Below are positions 1-7,919 of a DNA stretch of 64,000 bases, in pieces. Both the position numbers and the translations under genes were made by a program. This stretch comes from Chloroflexota bacterium (GTDB taxonomy: Bacteria > Chloroflexota > Anaerolineae > Aggregatilineales > Phototrophicaceae), in NCBI GenBank assembly GCA_028875185.1, contig JAPPFH010000120.1, positions 1 through 64,000 on the forward strand, given 5' to 3'. The notes under the pieces are model-generated. The model had not been told where the DNA came from. It saw only the letters and a program-made list of their open reading frames with translations, and ran no database searches. Position 1 is the stretch's first letter. Every line of letters begins with the position of its first letter.

Positions 1-56
1 TGGGGGGATGGGGTGTAATCGGCGAGGCAGCTTAGCCCAGTACCGGACAAGCCTTA

Positions 57-137
57 GAGTTTTCTCCTGGATAGATGTTTTCGAAGTCTAACTTAAGCCA
101 TAAATTTTCGATTAGACCAAACCTGTTCTGTCGTCAG
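57..137. mobile_element. Right end of a short transposon-like element (second copy at 62881-63053)
   Basis: Positions 57-137 resemble the right part of the complete element at 62881-63053. The last 26 bases differ at only two positions, and the preceding stretch (AGTTTTC...GATG...TTTC) also aligns. The left part does not align with bases 1-56, so this copy is diverged, mosaic or partial. No coding capacity is seen. A gene remnant begins immediately to its right. Confidence 0.55.
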
Positions 138-146
138 ATTCTCTGA

Positions 147-427
147 CGGGGCGATTATGAGGCGCTGCTGCCGCTGATTCCGGCATATTGCGTCGCCGCG
201 GCTGTCGTCTGGCATTTCGATGAAGGCGGCAAAAGCCGCGCCTGGCTACCCGAAGCATTAGGCGCCGCGGTCATGCCCGCATTTGCCGCCGTGATCCTGC
301 TTGCCGGGCAATCTACTTCTTGCGCATTGGCACATTGGTCGAGGCGAAAATGGCGGACACTCAAGAAGTAACTATTGATCTGGTTTTCGTGGCGCTGGGT
401 GCCGCCGGTTACCGCCTCAATTCATAG
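147..427 (+). pseudogene. Remnant of a membrane-protein gene, frameshifted
   Basis: An open frame from 147 encodes a hydrophobic stretch (YEALLPLIPAYCVAAAVVW, later AAVMPAFAAVILLAG). Near 306-310 coding appears to move to another frame, continuing AIYFLRIGTLVEAK and ending at a stop at 425-427. One missing G in the GGG run at 306-308 would join the halves. No start codon precedes it; the frame is closed at 144-146, next to the mobile-element end at 137. The sense and position would fit the 3' end of a transporter membrane subunit upstream of the ABC ATPase, but no family is recognised. An assembly error could also explain the shift. Confidence 0.35.
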
Positions 428-511
428 ATTGCCACATCGATTTCCCCTTTATGCATTTCGCTTTTGCACTATTCTAAGTCTAAGTTTCTTCACGGACTTT
501 GCCGGCCGATT

Positions 512-1561
512 ATGGAACACTCGCTTCAAGCCGACCATCTCACCAAACGCTACAACGGGCAATCGCCGGCGGTCAACGACATCACGCTGCGGGCGCGGCC
601 GGGCGAATTCCTCACTCTGCTTGGTCCCAGCGGCGGCGGCAAGACGACGACGCTTCGTCTACTGGCCGGTTTCGAAGTGCCGACCGGGGGCCGCATTCAA
701 ATCGGCGACCATATCGTCGCCGACGATTCGCGTTTCACGCCGCCGGAAAAACGAAGAGTTGGTATGGTTTTCCAAGATTATGCGCTCTTTCCCCATGTCG
801 ATGTCGCGGGCAACATCGCCTTTGGATTGGGCGGTTCCGGAAAGGACAAGCAAAGGCAAGTCGAGCGCCTGCTCTCGCTCGTCGGCTTGACGCGATTCGC
901 CCAGCGCATGCCCTATGAACTCTCCGGCGGCCAGCAGCAGCGCGTCGCCCTTGCCCGCGCGTTGGCGCCAAATCCCGATATCCTGCTGCTGGACGAGCCC
1001 TTCTCCAATCTCGACACCGGCTTGCGCGCGCAAGTGCGCAGCGATGTTCGCCGCATTCTGCTCGAAACGGGAACGACAGCGGTTTTTGTCACCCATGACC
1101 AACAGGAGGCTTTGAGCTTATCCGACGAGATCGCCATCATCTTTGACGGCAAGCTCGCCCAGGTCGCGACGCCTCACGCGCTCTATAACCGACCGGTGAA
1201 CATGCAGGTGGCGAAGTTCGTCGGCGACGCCAATTTCCTGCCGGCCGAAGCTCACGGGATGACGGCCGAAAGCCGCCTTGGCGAAGTCAAGCTCTTTCAT
1301 CCAAAGACCGGGCTCGTCCAACTCATGATCCGGCCTGAAGCGCTCGCCGTCGGTTTCGATGACAACGGCAAGCGGGCGACCGTGCTTTGGCGCGAATTCT
1401 TCGGTCATTATCAGCGGCTCGGTCTGGCGCTGGCAGACAGCGTCGAATTGATCGCGCGCACAGGCGTCGACCGCTACTTCCAACGCGGGGACAATGTGTC
1501 AGTGTCGCTGGCGCTGCCGGCGCTGGCGTATGACAGCGAGAGCGAGCACGTGCTGTCGTGA
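512..1561 (+). CDS. ABC transporter ATP-binding protein, Fe3+/spermidine-type importer
   Basis: ATPase subunit of an importer (FbpC/PotA-like), working on the inner face of the membrane. The 349-residue protein shows Walker A GPSGGGKTT, the Q-loop region VFQDYALFPH, the signature LSGGQQQR, Walker B ILLLDEP and the H-loop THD. A C-terminal part of about 110 residues is compatible with a TOBE-type regulatory domain. ATG 512 is preferred over an in-frame ATG at 464 because family homology begins right after it. No permease or binding-protein gene follows; only a broken membrane fragment precedes it, so the transporter may be orphaned. Substrate is unknown. Confidence 0.85.
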   Translation: MEHSLQADHLTKRYNGQSPAVNDITLRARPGEFLTLLGPSGGGKTTTLRLLAGFEVPTGGRIQIGDHIVADDSRFTPPEKRRVGMVFQDYALFPHVDVAGNIAFGLGGSGKDKQRQVERLLSLVGLTRFAQRMPYELSGGQQQRVALARALAPNPDILLLDEPFSNLDTGLRAQVRSDVRRILLETGTTAVFVTHDQQEALSLSDEIAIIFDGKLAQVATPHALYNRPVNMQVAKFVGDANFLPAEAHGMTAESRLGEVKLFHPKTGLVQLMIRPEALAVGFDDNGKRATVLWREFFGHYQRLGLALADSVELIARTGVDRYFQRGDNVSVSLALPALAYDSESEHVLS

Positions 1562-1644
1562 CACAAATGCGGTCAATTGGTATTCAGCGTTGGCAAATTA
1601 TGTGTTCAGACGACTCCAGGTAATCCGAACAAGCGAGATTCCGA

Positions 1645-2904
1645 ATGATCAATTATGTAGTAGGCGACCTATTCTCAAGTCCCGCGCAGGTTTTGGTAAA
1701 TACTGTGAACACAGTGGGTGTAATGGGAAAGGGCATTGCGCTAACGTTCAGGCGGGTATTTCCAGAAATGTTCGAAGAATACAGGGTACTTTGCGAAACA
1801 GATCAACTATCTATTGGCGACCTTTTTCTTTATAAGAATCCGCACAAATGGATACTAAATTTCCCAACAAAAAAACATTGGCGTGGTAGGTCAAGAATCG
1901 CTTACATTGAAGCCGGCTTGGAGGAGTTTTCCAATACGTATGCAGCGAAAGGTATCAGGTCAATATCGTTTCCTATGCTAGGCTGTCAGCATGGTGGGCT
2001 ACAGTGGGAAGACGTTCGGCCAGTCATGGAACAACATTTGAACAAACTGTCTCCAGACATAAATACATATACACATTTGTATCGTCCAGACCTCCTGACA
2101 TTCCCAGATTATAGGAAAACTGAACAACTTAAGCAGCGATTGCACAGTCGTCTTGTAGTTTCCGAATTTGAACACTTTTGGTCCTGCCTAACGCGTCTTC
2201 TAAATGGTAGGCGCAGGGAAATCGTATCTTTATTCAACAGCAACATCAAAACAAAGATTACATTCCAAGAAAAACAGATAATGTTCACTACTGACTTTGA
2301 GACGTTTAGCTGCTCGAAGTCGCAACTGAATAGTCTATGGAGTCGATTGAAAGACAAGGAGTATTTGCGATCAGCCGACATCAAAGAAGCTCTCGAAAAG
2401 ACGCAAGCATTGCGGGTCTGCTCCGTCAAACATAAGAATTTGCCCAAACTGAATCAGCCAGCTGGATATGTTTATATCCAAAGGCAACCATCAGAAAGCG
2501 CGTACAAAATCGGACACACATCTAACCCCGCGCAGTATCTCGCTGGGAGTTCATCGGAATGCCATATATTTCCGTCAGATAATGCAAAGGCAGATGCGAA
2601 CAGCTTGCATCATGATCTTGCCATCGACGCCACTGGTCAAAAAACATTACGATATGAATTGAGCGGTGGGCAGATCACTGCAATAATCGCTGGCACGGAA
2701 CAAGAGAGGTATAGGGCATTGTCTCTTGATAGCCGAATATGTCTTGCAGTTGCAAGTTTGCTGGCGACAAGTGGTGAGGTTCAACCGGTGCTTATCTCGG
2801 ACAGCGCGTGTCCCACCTATGAAGATATCGGTCTGCAAATGATTGCAACACAGACGAAGAATTCGCCAAAGCAACTGAATATGTTCAATGAACCAAAGCA
2901 ATAG
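1645..2904 (+). CDS. darG: DarG-like antitoxin: macrodomain plus GIY-YIG-like C-terminus
   Basis: Predicted DNA ADP-ribosylglycohydrolase antitoxin that removes the modification added by DarT. Residues 1-150 form a DarG-type macrodomain: VVGDLFSSPAQVLVNTVNT, then GVMGKGIALTFRRVFPEMF and LGCQHGGLQWEDVRP. Residues 150-270 are unassigned. From residue 274 the protein resembles the GIY-YIG/T5orf172 fold (GYVYI at 274-278, YKIGHTSNPAQYL at 287-299), but the usual catalytic Arg position is Tyr298 and the later Glu of the family is not evident (ANSLHHDL). The gene overlaps darT by 17 bases and is clearly AT-richer than its neighbours, which suggests horizontal acquisition. The role of the C-terminal domain is inferred only. 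Confidence 0.85.
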   Translation: MINYVVGDLFSSPAQVLVNTVNTVGVMGKGIALTFRRVFPEMFEEYRVLCETDQLSIGDLFLYKNPHKWILNFPTKKHWRGRSRIAYIEAGLEEFSNTYAAKGIRSISFPMLGCQHGGLQWEDVRPVMEQHLNKLSPDINTYTHLYRPDLLTFPDYRKTEQLKQRLHSRLVVSEFEHFWSCLTRLLNGRRREIVSLFNSNIKTKITFQEKQIMFTTDFETFSCSKSQLNSLWSRLKDKEYLRSADIKEALEKTQALRVCSVKHKNLPKLNQPAGYVYIQRQPSESAYKIGHTSNPAQYLAGSSSECHIFPSDNAKADANSLHHDLAIDATGQKTLRYELSGGQITAIIAGTEQERYRALSLDSRICLAVASLLATSGEVQPVLISDSACPTYEDIGLQMIATQTKNSPKQLNMFNEPKQ

Positions 2905-3901
2905 AAAACGCAATCACCATAGAATGCTGGAATTCCTTGATGATTTGAAGGAAGAATGGTGGATTGGATATCGCAAATGGTGGGTTGACTATTTGTTCCA
3001 TATCACCGATTTGAATAATGTTGTTTCGATTCTTGACAGCGGATACGTGTATTCACGAGATGAAGTCGGTAGTAAAGAGATAACCTTTAAGGACGCCGCA
3101 AGTTCAAATATTGTAAGGCAGACTAGGAAAGGCATGACGAACTACGTCCGTCTGTACTTTCGACCGTTAACACCAACTGCATATCATATGGAAGGGTTTA
3201 AGCCAATACATAAACAACTGCACGGTGCGCATTGTCCCGTTCCTGTGTATTTACTATTTGATATGAAAGCAATAGTTACTGACATGCAGACACAGTTCAG
3301 CGATGGTAATCTTGCAAGTTTGTACAGCAATGTGTATTCGACTGTTGACGAGTTTACAGAGCTAGATTTTCAACTCATTTATAACGACCGCTACGATTGG
3401 ACAGGCAAGAAATACATAAATGCTAGACAGGCAGAGGTAATTTATCCGAATCGTTTACCCTTAACACATCTGAAATCGATTCGTTGCCGTTCGCAGGCCG
3501 AGTACGAAACACTCCGCACGATGCTACGACAGGACGACTTGGAAAAATGGGACGATCTGATAACTACCGAAGGTTCTGATCAATTATTCAAAAAGGATTG
3601 GCTATTTGTTGTAGATGCTTCACTAAACAGGGAGATTATAAGTCTACATCTCAATCTGCCGACAACTGCAGAATTTGAAGGGCCATTCAATTTGCGGGTT
3701 GGAATCAAGCCCCTTGGCCGTAGCAGCAACTGGTGCATTTGCGAAAAAACGTGTACGTATGATGTAAACGAATTGCCTAAAGGGAATCTGAGCATAGACG
3801 TGTCAGACATTAAGTCGATTGCCTACACCGTGGAAGTTCTCGTCGATACGGAGCCTGCATATCGTAATATGCTTCTGGACTTAAAATGGCTTAAGGAATG
3901 A
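2888..3901 (+). CDS. darT: DarT-like toxin (DUF4433), DNA ADP-ribosyltransferase
   Basis: Predicted toxin that uses NAD+ to ADP-ribosylate thymidine in single-stranded DNA. The N-terminal 200 residues match the DarT pattern: an H-x-T motif (YLFHIT, His38/Thr40), a YVRLYFRP stretch around residue 86, and the probable catalytic Glu183 in NARQAEVIYP. At 337 residues it is longer than the roughly 210-residue core; the last 110 residues form an extra domain I do not recognise. ATG 2888 lies inside the end of darG, so the two genes are probably translationally coupled, with antitoxin first. Key residues look intact, so it should be active. The gene is AT-rich like darG. Confidence 0.85.
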   Translation: MNQSNRKRNHHRMLEFLDDLKEEWWIGYRKWWVDYLFHITDLNNVVSILDSGYVYSRDEVGSKEITFKDAASSNIVRQTRKGMTNYVRLYFRPLTPTAYHMEGFKPIHKQLHGAHCPVPVYLLFDMKAIVTDMQTQFSDGNLASLYSNVYSTVDEFTELDFQLIYNDRYDWTGKKYINARQAEVIYPNRLPLTHLKSIRCRSQAEYETLRTMLRQDDLEKWDDLITTEGSDQLFKKDWLFVVDASLNREIISLHLNLPTTAEFEGPFNLRVGIKPLGRSSNWCICEKTCTYDVNELPKGNLSIDVSDIKSIAYTVEVLVDTEPAYRNMLLDLKWLKE

Positions 3902-3980
3902 TACTGTTTAGAAGAATGAATCCAACCATCCCTCTTGAATGAAGGCCATCGTTCTCAATGGTTCGTCGCTGTTTCTTCTA

Positions 3981-5477
3981 TTATTGACCCGGCAGCCAAA
4001 CCCGAAACTCGGCGCCCTCGTCTCGTCCGCGGCTCTCGACCGTGATACGGCCGCCATGCGCCTCGACGATTTCCCGCGCAATCGCCAGGCCCAGCCCCGT
4101 TCCTCGCTGCGGACCGCGCGCCTTGTCCACCTGGTAAAAGCGCTCGAAAACGCGCGACAATTCTTCCCGCGGGATGCCGATGCCGCTGTCTCGTATCGAT
4201 ACGATGGCGCCAGCGCCGCCGCGCTCCACCGAGAGCCGCACGACGCCGCCCGCCGGCGTAAATTTCAGCGCGTTGCTGATCAGGTTCGTCAATACTTGCG
4301 CCAGCCGGTCGCCATCTCCGAGGATCAGCGGAACCGACTCGATAGCTGTTTCGAGACGGATCTGCTTCCGTTCCGCCACGACCAACAGGCTCTGCGCCAC
4401 ACCATGGCTTAGTTCAGCCATATCGATGCTGTCGCTCGCCATCGAAAGCCGTCCCCTTTGCAATCGCTCCAGATCGGTCAATTCGACCACCATGCGGTTC
4501 AGCCGGCCCGCTTCCTCATAGATTATTTGCGCCGCCGCGCCCGTGTCTTCCGCGGCGTCATCGATGATCGCCTGCGCATAACCCTGAATGGATGTCAGCG
4601 GCGTCTTGAGATCGTGCGACACATTGCTGAGAAAATCGCGCTGAGCGCTATTTGTCGCCAGCACTTCCGCCGTCATGCGATTGAAGGACTCGGCGAGCGC
4701 GCGCGCCTCCGGCGGTCCACTGACGGGCGCTCTCGCCGCATAATCGCCGCGCGCCACCGCCGTCGCCGCGTTCGCCGCCCGCTGCAGCGGTCGCGCGATG
4801 TTTCGGCTGATTAAAGCCGCCAGCAGAAGCGCAAAGACAAATCCAGCGACGCCTGCTTGAATTAGCGGCGGCGCCAAAGCGCTGCTGAAGACGGCAAGGG
4901 TCTCCTGCAGGCTGACCGTCGGCTGTGCCTCCGCCAACAGCCACAGGTCGTTATGATCTACGCGCTGGGCGAAAAAGCGCCGATGGCCGAATACCACGCC
5001 ACCATAAAGCCACTCGCCGCCGTCGGGGTCGTCAAAGCGGCCGAAGAATTGCTTGCTGCCGCCCGATAAAATGCTAGCCAATGGCTTGCTGCGGAAGTTG
5101 TCGCCCTGCAATTGAATGACATCGCCCGCTTCAAATCTCTGGGCGCTGTCGTATAGAACTGTCGGTTTATCTTGCGTTAGCAGAACGTGCAGCGTTCTCA
5201 CATTCCGCGTCCGGGCGAAGACGGCCAGCAATTCGTGCACCTGATTTTGCAGGAAGCGTCGATTCGGGTCGGTCGCGATATCGGAAATCGCGTCTATGTA
5301 ATTCAAGCCTTGCGTCAGCGCCGCCAGACGTTCGTAGGTGGGCTGCGGCGGCGCGGCGCGATTGCCAATCAGCACAATCAGCGCCAAGGCGATCACGCCT
5401 AGCGTCACCAGTATCAAGACGAGATACGAGGTCAACAGCCGCAGCCGCAAATTGAAACTAGGCAATCTCGCGATCAT
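3981..5477 (-). CDS. Sensor histidine kinase with HAMP domain
   Basis: Membrane histidine kinase of a two-component system. The 498 residues show TM1 (YLVLILVTLGVIALALIVLI), an external sensor region of about 150 residues, TM2 followed by HAMP (ISRNIARPLQRAANAATAV), the phosphoacceptor box SHDLKTPLTSIQGY (His about 288), the N box LTNLISNALKF, G1 DSGIGIP, the F box and G2 GTGLGLAIAREIVEAHGG. ATG 5477 is preferred to the longer open frame because it overlaps the regulator's last 20 bases and begins just before TM1. It is co-transcribed with the upstream regulator. The signal is not evident; the architecture and upstream TTTACA boxes are reminiscent of PhoR-type kinases. Confidence 0.92.
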   Translation of the reverse strand: MIARLPSFNLRLRLLTSYLVLILVTLGVIALALIVLIGNRAAPPQPTYERLAALTQGLNYIDAISDIATDPNRRFLQNQVHELLAVFARTRNVRTLHVLLTQDKPTVLYDSAQRFEAGDVIQLQGDNFRSKPLASILSGGSKQFFGRFDDPDGGEWLYGGVVFGHRRFFAQRVDHNDLWLLAEAQPTVSLQETLAVFSSALAPPLIQAGVAGFVFALLLAALISRNIARPLQRAANAATAVARGDYAARAPVSGPPEARALAESFNRMTAEVLATNSAQRDFLSNVSHDLKTPLTSIQGYAQAIIDDAAEDTGAAAQIIYEEAGRLNRMVVELTDLERLQRGRLSMASDSIDMAELSHGVAQSLLVVAERKQIRLETAIESVPLILGDGDRLAQVLTNLISNALKFTPAGGVVRLSVERGGAGAIVSIRDSGIGIPREELSRVFERFYQVDKARGPQRGTGLGLAIAREIVEAHGGRITVESRGRDEGAEFRVWLPGQ

Positions 5478-6171
5478 CAAGTTTGTAGCCAACTCCCCAA
5501 ATGGTATCAATTGTGGGATCCATCCCGCGCAGCTTGTGACGCAAGTGGGCGATATGCACATCAACCGTGCGCGTCTCGCCGGCGAAGTCATAACCCCAGA
5601 CGACCTCTAGCAGACGCTGGCGGCTGAAGACAACGCCTTTGCTTTCCGCAAGCGTTCTCAGCAAATCAAATTCCTTCATCCGCAGATTGACGCCGGTCCC
5701 GGCGACTTCGACGCGGCGCCTTAGCCCGTCGATGCGCAAGTTGCCAATATTGATCGGCGGCGGCGCTTCGTCGCGCGGCGCGCTACGATCAGCCCGGCGC
5801 AGTATCGCCCGAATGCGCGCCACCAACTCGCTCGGATTGAATGGCTTCGTCAGGTAATCATCGGCGCCCAACTCCAAACCGACAATCTTGTCGATATCGT
5901 CGCTGCGCGCCGTTAGCATGATAATGGGAACATCCGATTCTTCTCGCACGCGCCGGCAAACCTCCAAGCCGTCCATGCCGGGCAGCATCAAATCCAGGAC
6001 TACCAGATTCGGCTTATCCGTCAAGATCATGCGCTTGGCGGCGGTCCCGTTGGTCGTGCTGGTGACGCGGTAGCCGTCTTGCTCCAGGTACATCCGCGCC
6101 AGCTCGATGATCCGCTGCTCGTCGTCAACGACCAGAATCGTGTCGCGCTTGCTGCTGGGGGGTTTTGTCAT
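5458..6171 (-). CDS. OmpR/PhoB-family response regulator
   Basis: DNA-binding response regulator paired with the kinase that follows. The receiver domain (residues about 10-125) has the acidic pair VVDDE, the phosphoacceptor Asp in VVLDLMLPGMDG, the Thr in IIMLTARSDD and Lys in LTKPF. A winged-helix output domain (about 145-235) ends in RTVDVHIAHLRHKLRG and the final beta hairpin. ATG 6171 is preferred to an upstream in-frame TTG (6183) because GAGG lies about 9 bases before it. The -35 region of its promoter contains three TTTACA boxes at 11-bp spacing, the arrangement expected for an OmpR-family site, so autoregulation is plausible. Confidence 0.93.
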   Translation of the reverse strand: MTKPPSSKRDTILVVDDEQRIIELARMYLEQDGYRVTSTTNGTAAKRMILTDKPNLVVLDLMLPGMDGLEVCRRVREESDVPIIMLTARSDDIDKIVGLELGADDYLTKPFNPSELVARIRAILRRADRSAPRDEAPPPINIGNLRIDGLRRRVEVAGTGVNLRMKEFDLLRTLAESKGVVFSRQRLLEVVWGYDFAGETRTVDVHIAHLRHKLRGMDPTIDTIWGVGYKLDDREIA

Positions 6172-6283
6172 CGTCAGCCTCAATAATCTCTCGGCGGCGG
6201 AGGTGTTCCATTTCGGGCTCAGACAAGATGTCGAAGTTCAGCTCGCCCTTAATGTAAACCTTGAACGGACTGCAATTTCGCAT
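6125..6283 (-). CDS. Possible small protein overlapping the response-regulator start
   Basis: A 52-codon frame starting at ATG 6283 with GAGGAAA about 8-10 bases upstream. Its first 40 residues (FKVYIKGELNFDILSE, then PEMEHLRRREIIEADDDK) look protein-like in composition. The last 47 bases overlap the start of the response-regulator gene in another frame, so it could be a translated leader coupled to the operon. No family is recognised. It may simply be a chance frame in the 5' leader; evidence is the start site and residue composition only. Confidence 0.35.
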   Translation of the reverse strand: MRNCSPFKVYIKGELNFDILSEPEMEHLRRREIIEADDDKTPQQQARHDSGR

Positions 6284-6345
6284 TGGTCGGTTTTCCTCTC
6301 GGGCACCAGGGCAGCCAGCGAATCACTAATGTCAGTTTGCCTAAC

Positions 6346-6387
6346 ATATATAACCTCCCTGTAAACGCGATGTAAACTCCATGTAAA
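6346..6387 (-). promoter_or_regulatory. Promoter with three TTTACA direct repeats for the two-component operon
   Basis: On the minus strand, TTTACA occurs three times at 11-bp steps (plus-strand TGTAAA at 6360, 6371 and 6382), followed by a TATATA -10 element (6347-6352). The middle box lies at -35 distance. One-turn spacing of TT(A/T)ACA boxes is typical of PhoP/PhoB-like regulators. A two-box version occurs at 53251-53267. Confidence 0.55.
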
Positions 6388-6531
6388 TCCACCAAAGTAC
6401 TGGGGGCTTCCCGATCCCGCGATTCGATTTTTCATCAGGAGTCTCGGATCCGACGGATTACTCCATTCGTTTCTCAGAGTAATTGCGATAGAATAGCGCT
6501 TTGACCTGAATGAATATACGAGAAATATCCG

Positions 6532-7071
6532 ATGACGGTGCTGTCAATCATTCAGCCGGACAATCCGCGCTTGCGGCGCCCGGCCTCCCGCGTCGACGAC
6601 TTTGGACCCCAGTTGCAGCGGCTGATTGATGACATGGTCGATACCATGGTGGATGCCAAGGGCGTCGGCCTTTCCGGACCACAGGTCGCGCAGAGCCGGC
6701 GGATAATACTGGCGCTCTTGCCCGATGACGAGGACAGCCGTGAAAAGTACGGCGAAGACGCCGGCAAACTTTATGTGCTGGCCAACCCCAAAATCATCCG
6801 GCGCAGCGATGAGATGGTCATCGGCGTAGAAGGCTGCCTGTCGCTGCCCGGTTTGCTCGGCGATGTCGAGCGCCACGAAAGTGTAGAGTTGGCGGGGCAA
6901 AACCGTGACGGCAAGCCCGTTCGGCTGACCGCGTCCGGTTGGCTCGCCCGCGTCTTTCAGCATGAAATCGATCATCTGGACGGCATCCTGTACATCGACA
7001 TTGCCACCAGCGTCTGGCGTCCCGACGAAGAAGAAGACGCCGTCGTCTCCATTGCCGTCAAGAGCCAATGA
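6532..7071 (+). CDS. def: Peptide deformylase
   Basis: Removes the N-formyl group from nascent proteins in the cytoplasm. All three family motifs are visible: motif 1 as GVGLSGPQV (Gly replaces the usual Ala), motif 2 EGCLSLPG with the metal-ligand Cys, and motif 3 QHEIDHLDG with the catalytic Glu and two His ligands. The length of 179 residues is normal. A -10-like TAGAAT lies at 6489-6494. The stop overlaps the next gene's start in ATGA, so the two are translationally coupled. Confidence 0.96.
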   Translation: MTVLSIIQPDNPRLRRPASRVDDFGPQLQRLIDDMVDTMVDAKGVGLSGPQVAQSRRIILALLPDDEDSREKYGEDAGKLYVLANPKIIRRSDEMVIGVEGCLSLPGLLGDVERHESVELAGQNRDGKPVRLTASGWLARVFQHEIDHLDGILYIDIATSVWRPDEEEDAVVSIAVKSQ

Positions 7072-7664
7072 CCGCCCTCATCCGTCTCGCAACATCCGCC
7101 GACGCTGCCGCCATCCAAGAAATTTATCGCCCCATCGTTCTTGATACACACATCTCCTTCGAACAGAATCCGCCGACCGTAAGCGAAATCGCCGCCCGAA
7201 TTGACGCAACCCTGGCGCAGTATCCCTGGCTCGTCTGCGAGCTTGACGGGCGGCTGGCTGGTTACGCCTATGCCAGCGCCTTTCGCGCGCGCGCCGCATA
7301 TCAGTGGACAGCCGAAACCACCGTCTATATCCATGAAGACTTTCAGCGCCGCGGCCTTTCCCGCGCTTTATACACCTCGCTGCTCGCTGTATTGCGCCAG
7401 CAAGGCTATTGCAGCGCCGTTGGCGTCATCGCGCTGCCGAATGAAGGCAGTATTCGCGCGCACGAATCGCTGGGCTTTCGAAAAGTCGGTATCTTCAAGA
7501 ACGTGGGTCACAAAGCGGGCGCCTGGCGCGATACCGGCTGGTGGCAGCTGGAACTGCGCGCGCCGCCAGAGCAGCCGCGAGCGCCGCGCCCGATCACGCA
7601 ACTGGCCGCCGAGGACAGCTTTGACGGCCTGCTGCAAAGCGGCTTGCGGTCCATCAAACGCTAA
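7068..7664 (+). CDS. GNAT N-acetyltransferase, phosphinothricin acetyltransferase-like
   Basis: Acetyl-CoA-dependent N-acetyltransferase of the Pat/Bar/YncA group. The start IRLATSADAAAIQEIYRPIV and the internal TAETTVYIHEDFQRRGLSRALY region, which contains the acetyl-CoA pyrophosphate loop (QRRGLSRAL), are typical, as is the C-terminal NEGSIRAHESLGFRKVG. The length is 198 residues, with a slightly extended Pro-rich tail. It overlaps def by 4 bases. The substrate cannot be told from sequence; members of the group act on phosphinothricin, methionine sulfone or other small amines. Confidence 0.88.
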   Translation: MTALIRLATSADAAAIQEIYRPIVLDTHISFEQNPPTVSEIAARIDATLAQYPWLVCELDGRLAGYAYASAFRARAAYQWTAETTVYIHEDFQRRGLSRALYTSLLAVLRQQGYCSAVGVIALPNEGSIRAHESLGFRKVGIFKNVGHKAGAWRDTGWWQLELRAPPEQPRAPRPITQLAAEDSFDGLLQSGLRSIKR

Positions 7665-7705
7665 TGGAGCGCGCCCCAGGCGGCTGCAACGAAGATAATG
7701 GAAAA

Positions 7706-7779
7706 TGCAGGGGCGTCTCACGAGACGCCCGTGAAAATGGTCTTCGAATTGCGGGCGTTTCAGCGAAACGCCCCTACAG
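7706..7779. repeat. Two-hairpin GGGGCG repeat, copy 1
   Basis: Two adjacent palindromes, GGGCGTCTC/GAGACGCCC and GGGCGTTTC/GAAACGCCC, about 20 bases apart, with outer ends TGCAGGGGCG and CGCCCCTACA in inverted orientation. The same architecture with different stem sequences recurs at 17909, 20074, 40288 and 42015. It lies between the acetyltransferase and the FN3 gene. Confidence 0.75.
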
Positions 7780-7919
7780 CCGGCCAGCTGGATGCGATTT
7801 GCCAAGTTCCAACCGGAAAGGGTACATGACCCACTCGCGCGAGATCTTGCCGATTCTCAAGCCCGCGACTATAATTGGAAAAGTAACCGAGATTTCGCCT
7901 TGGACTAATGGAGGAGGAA

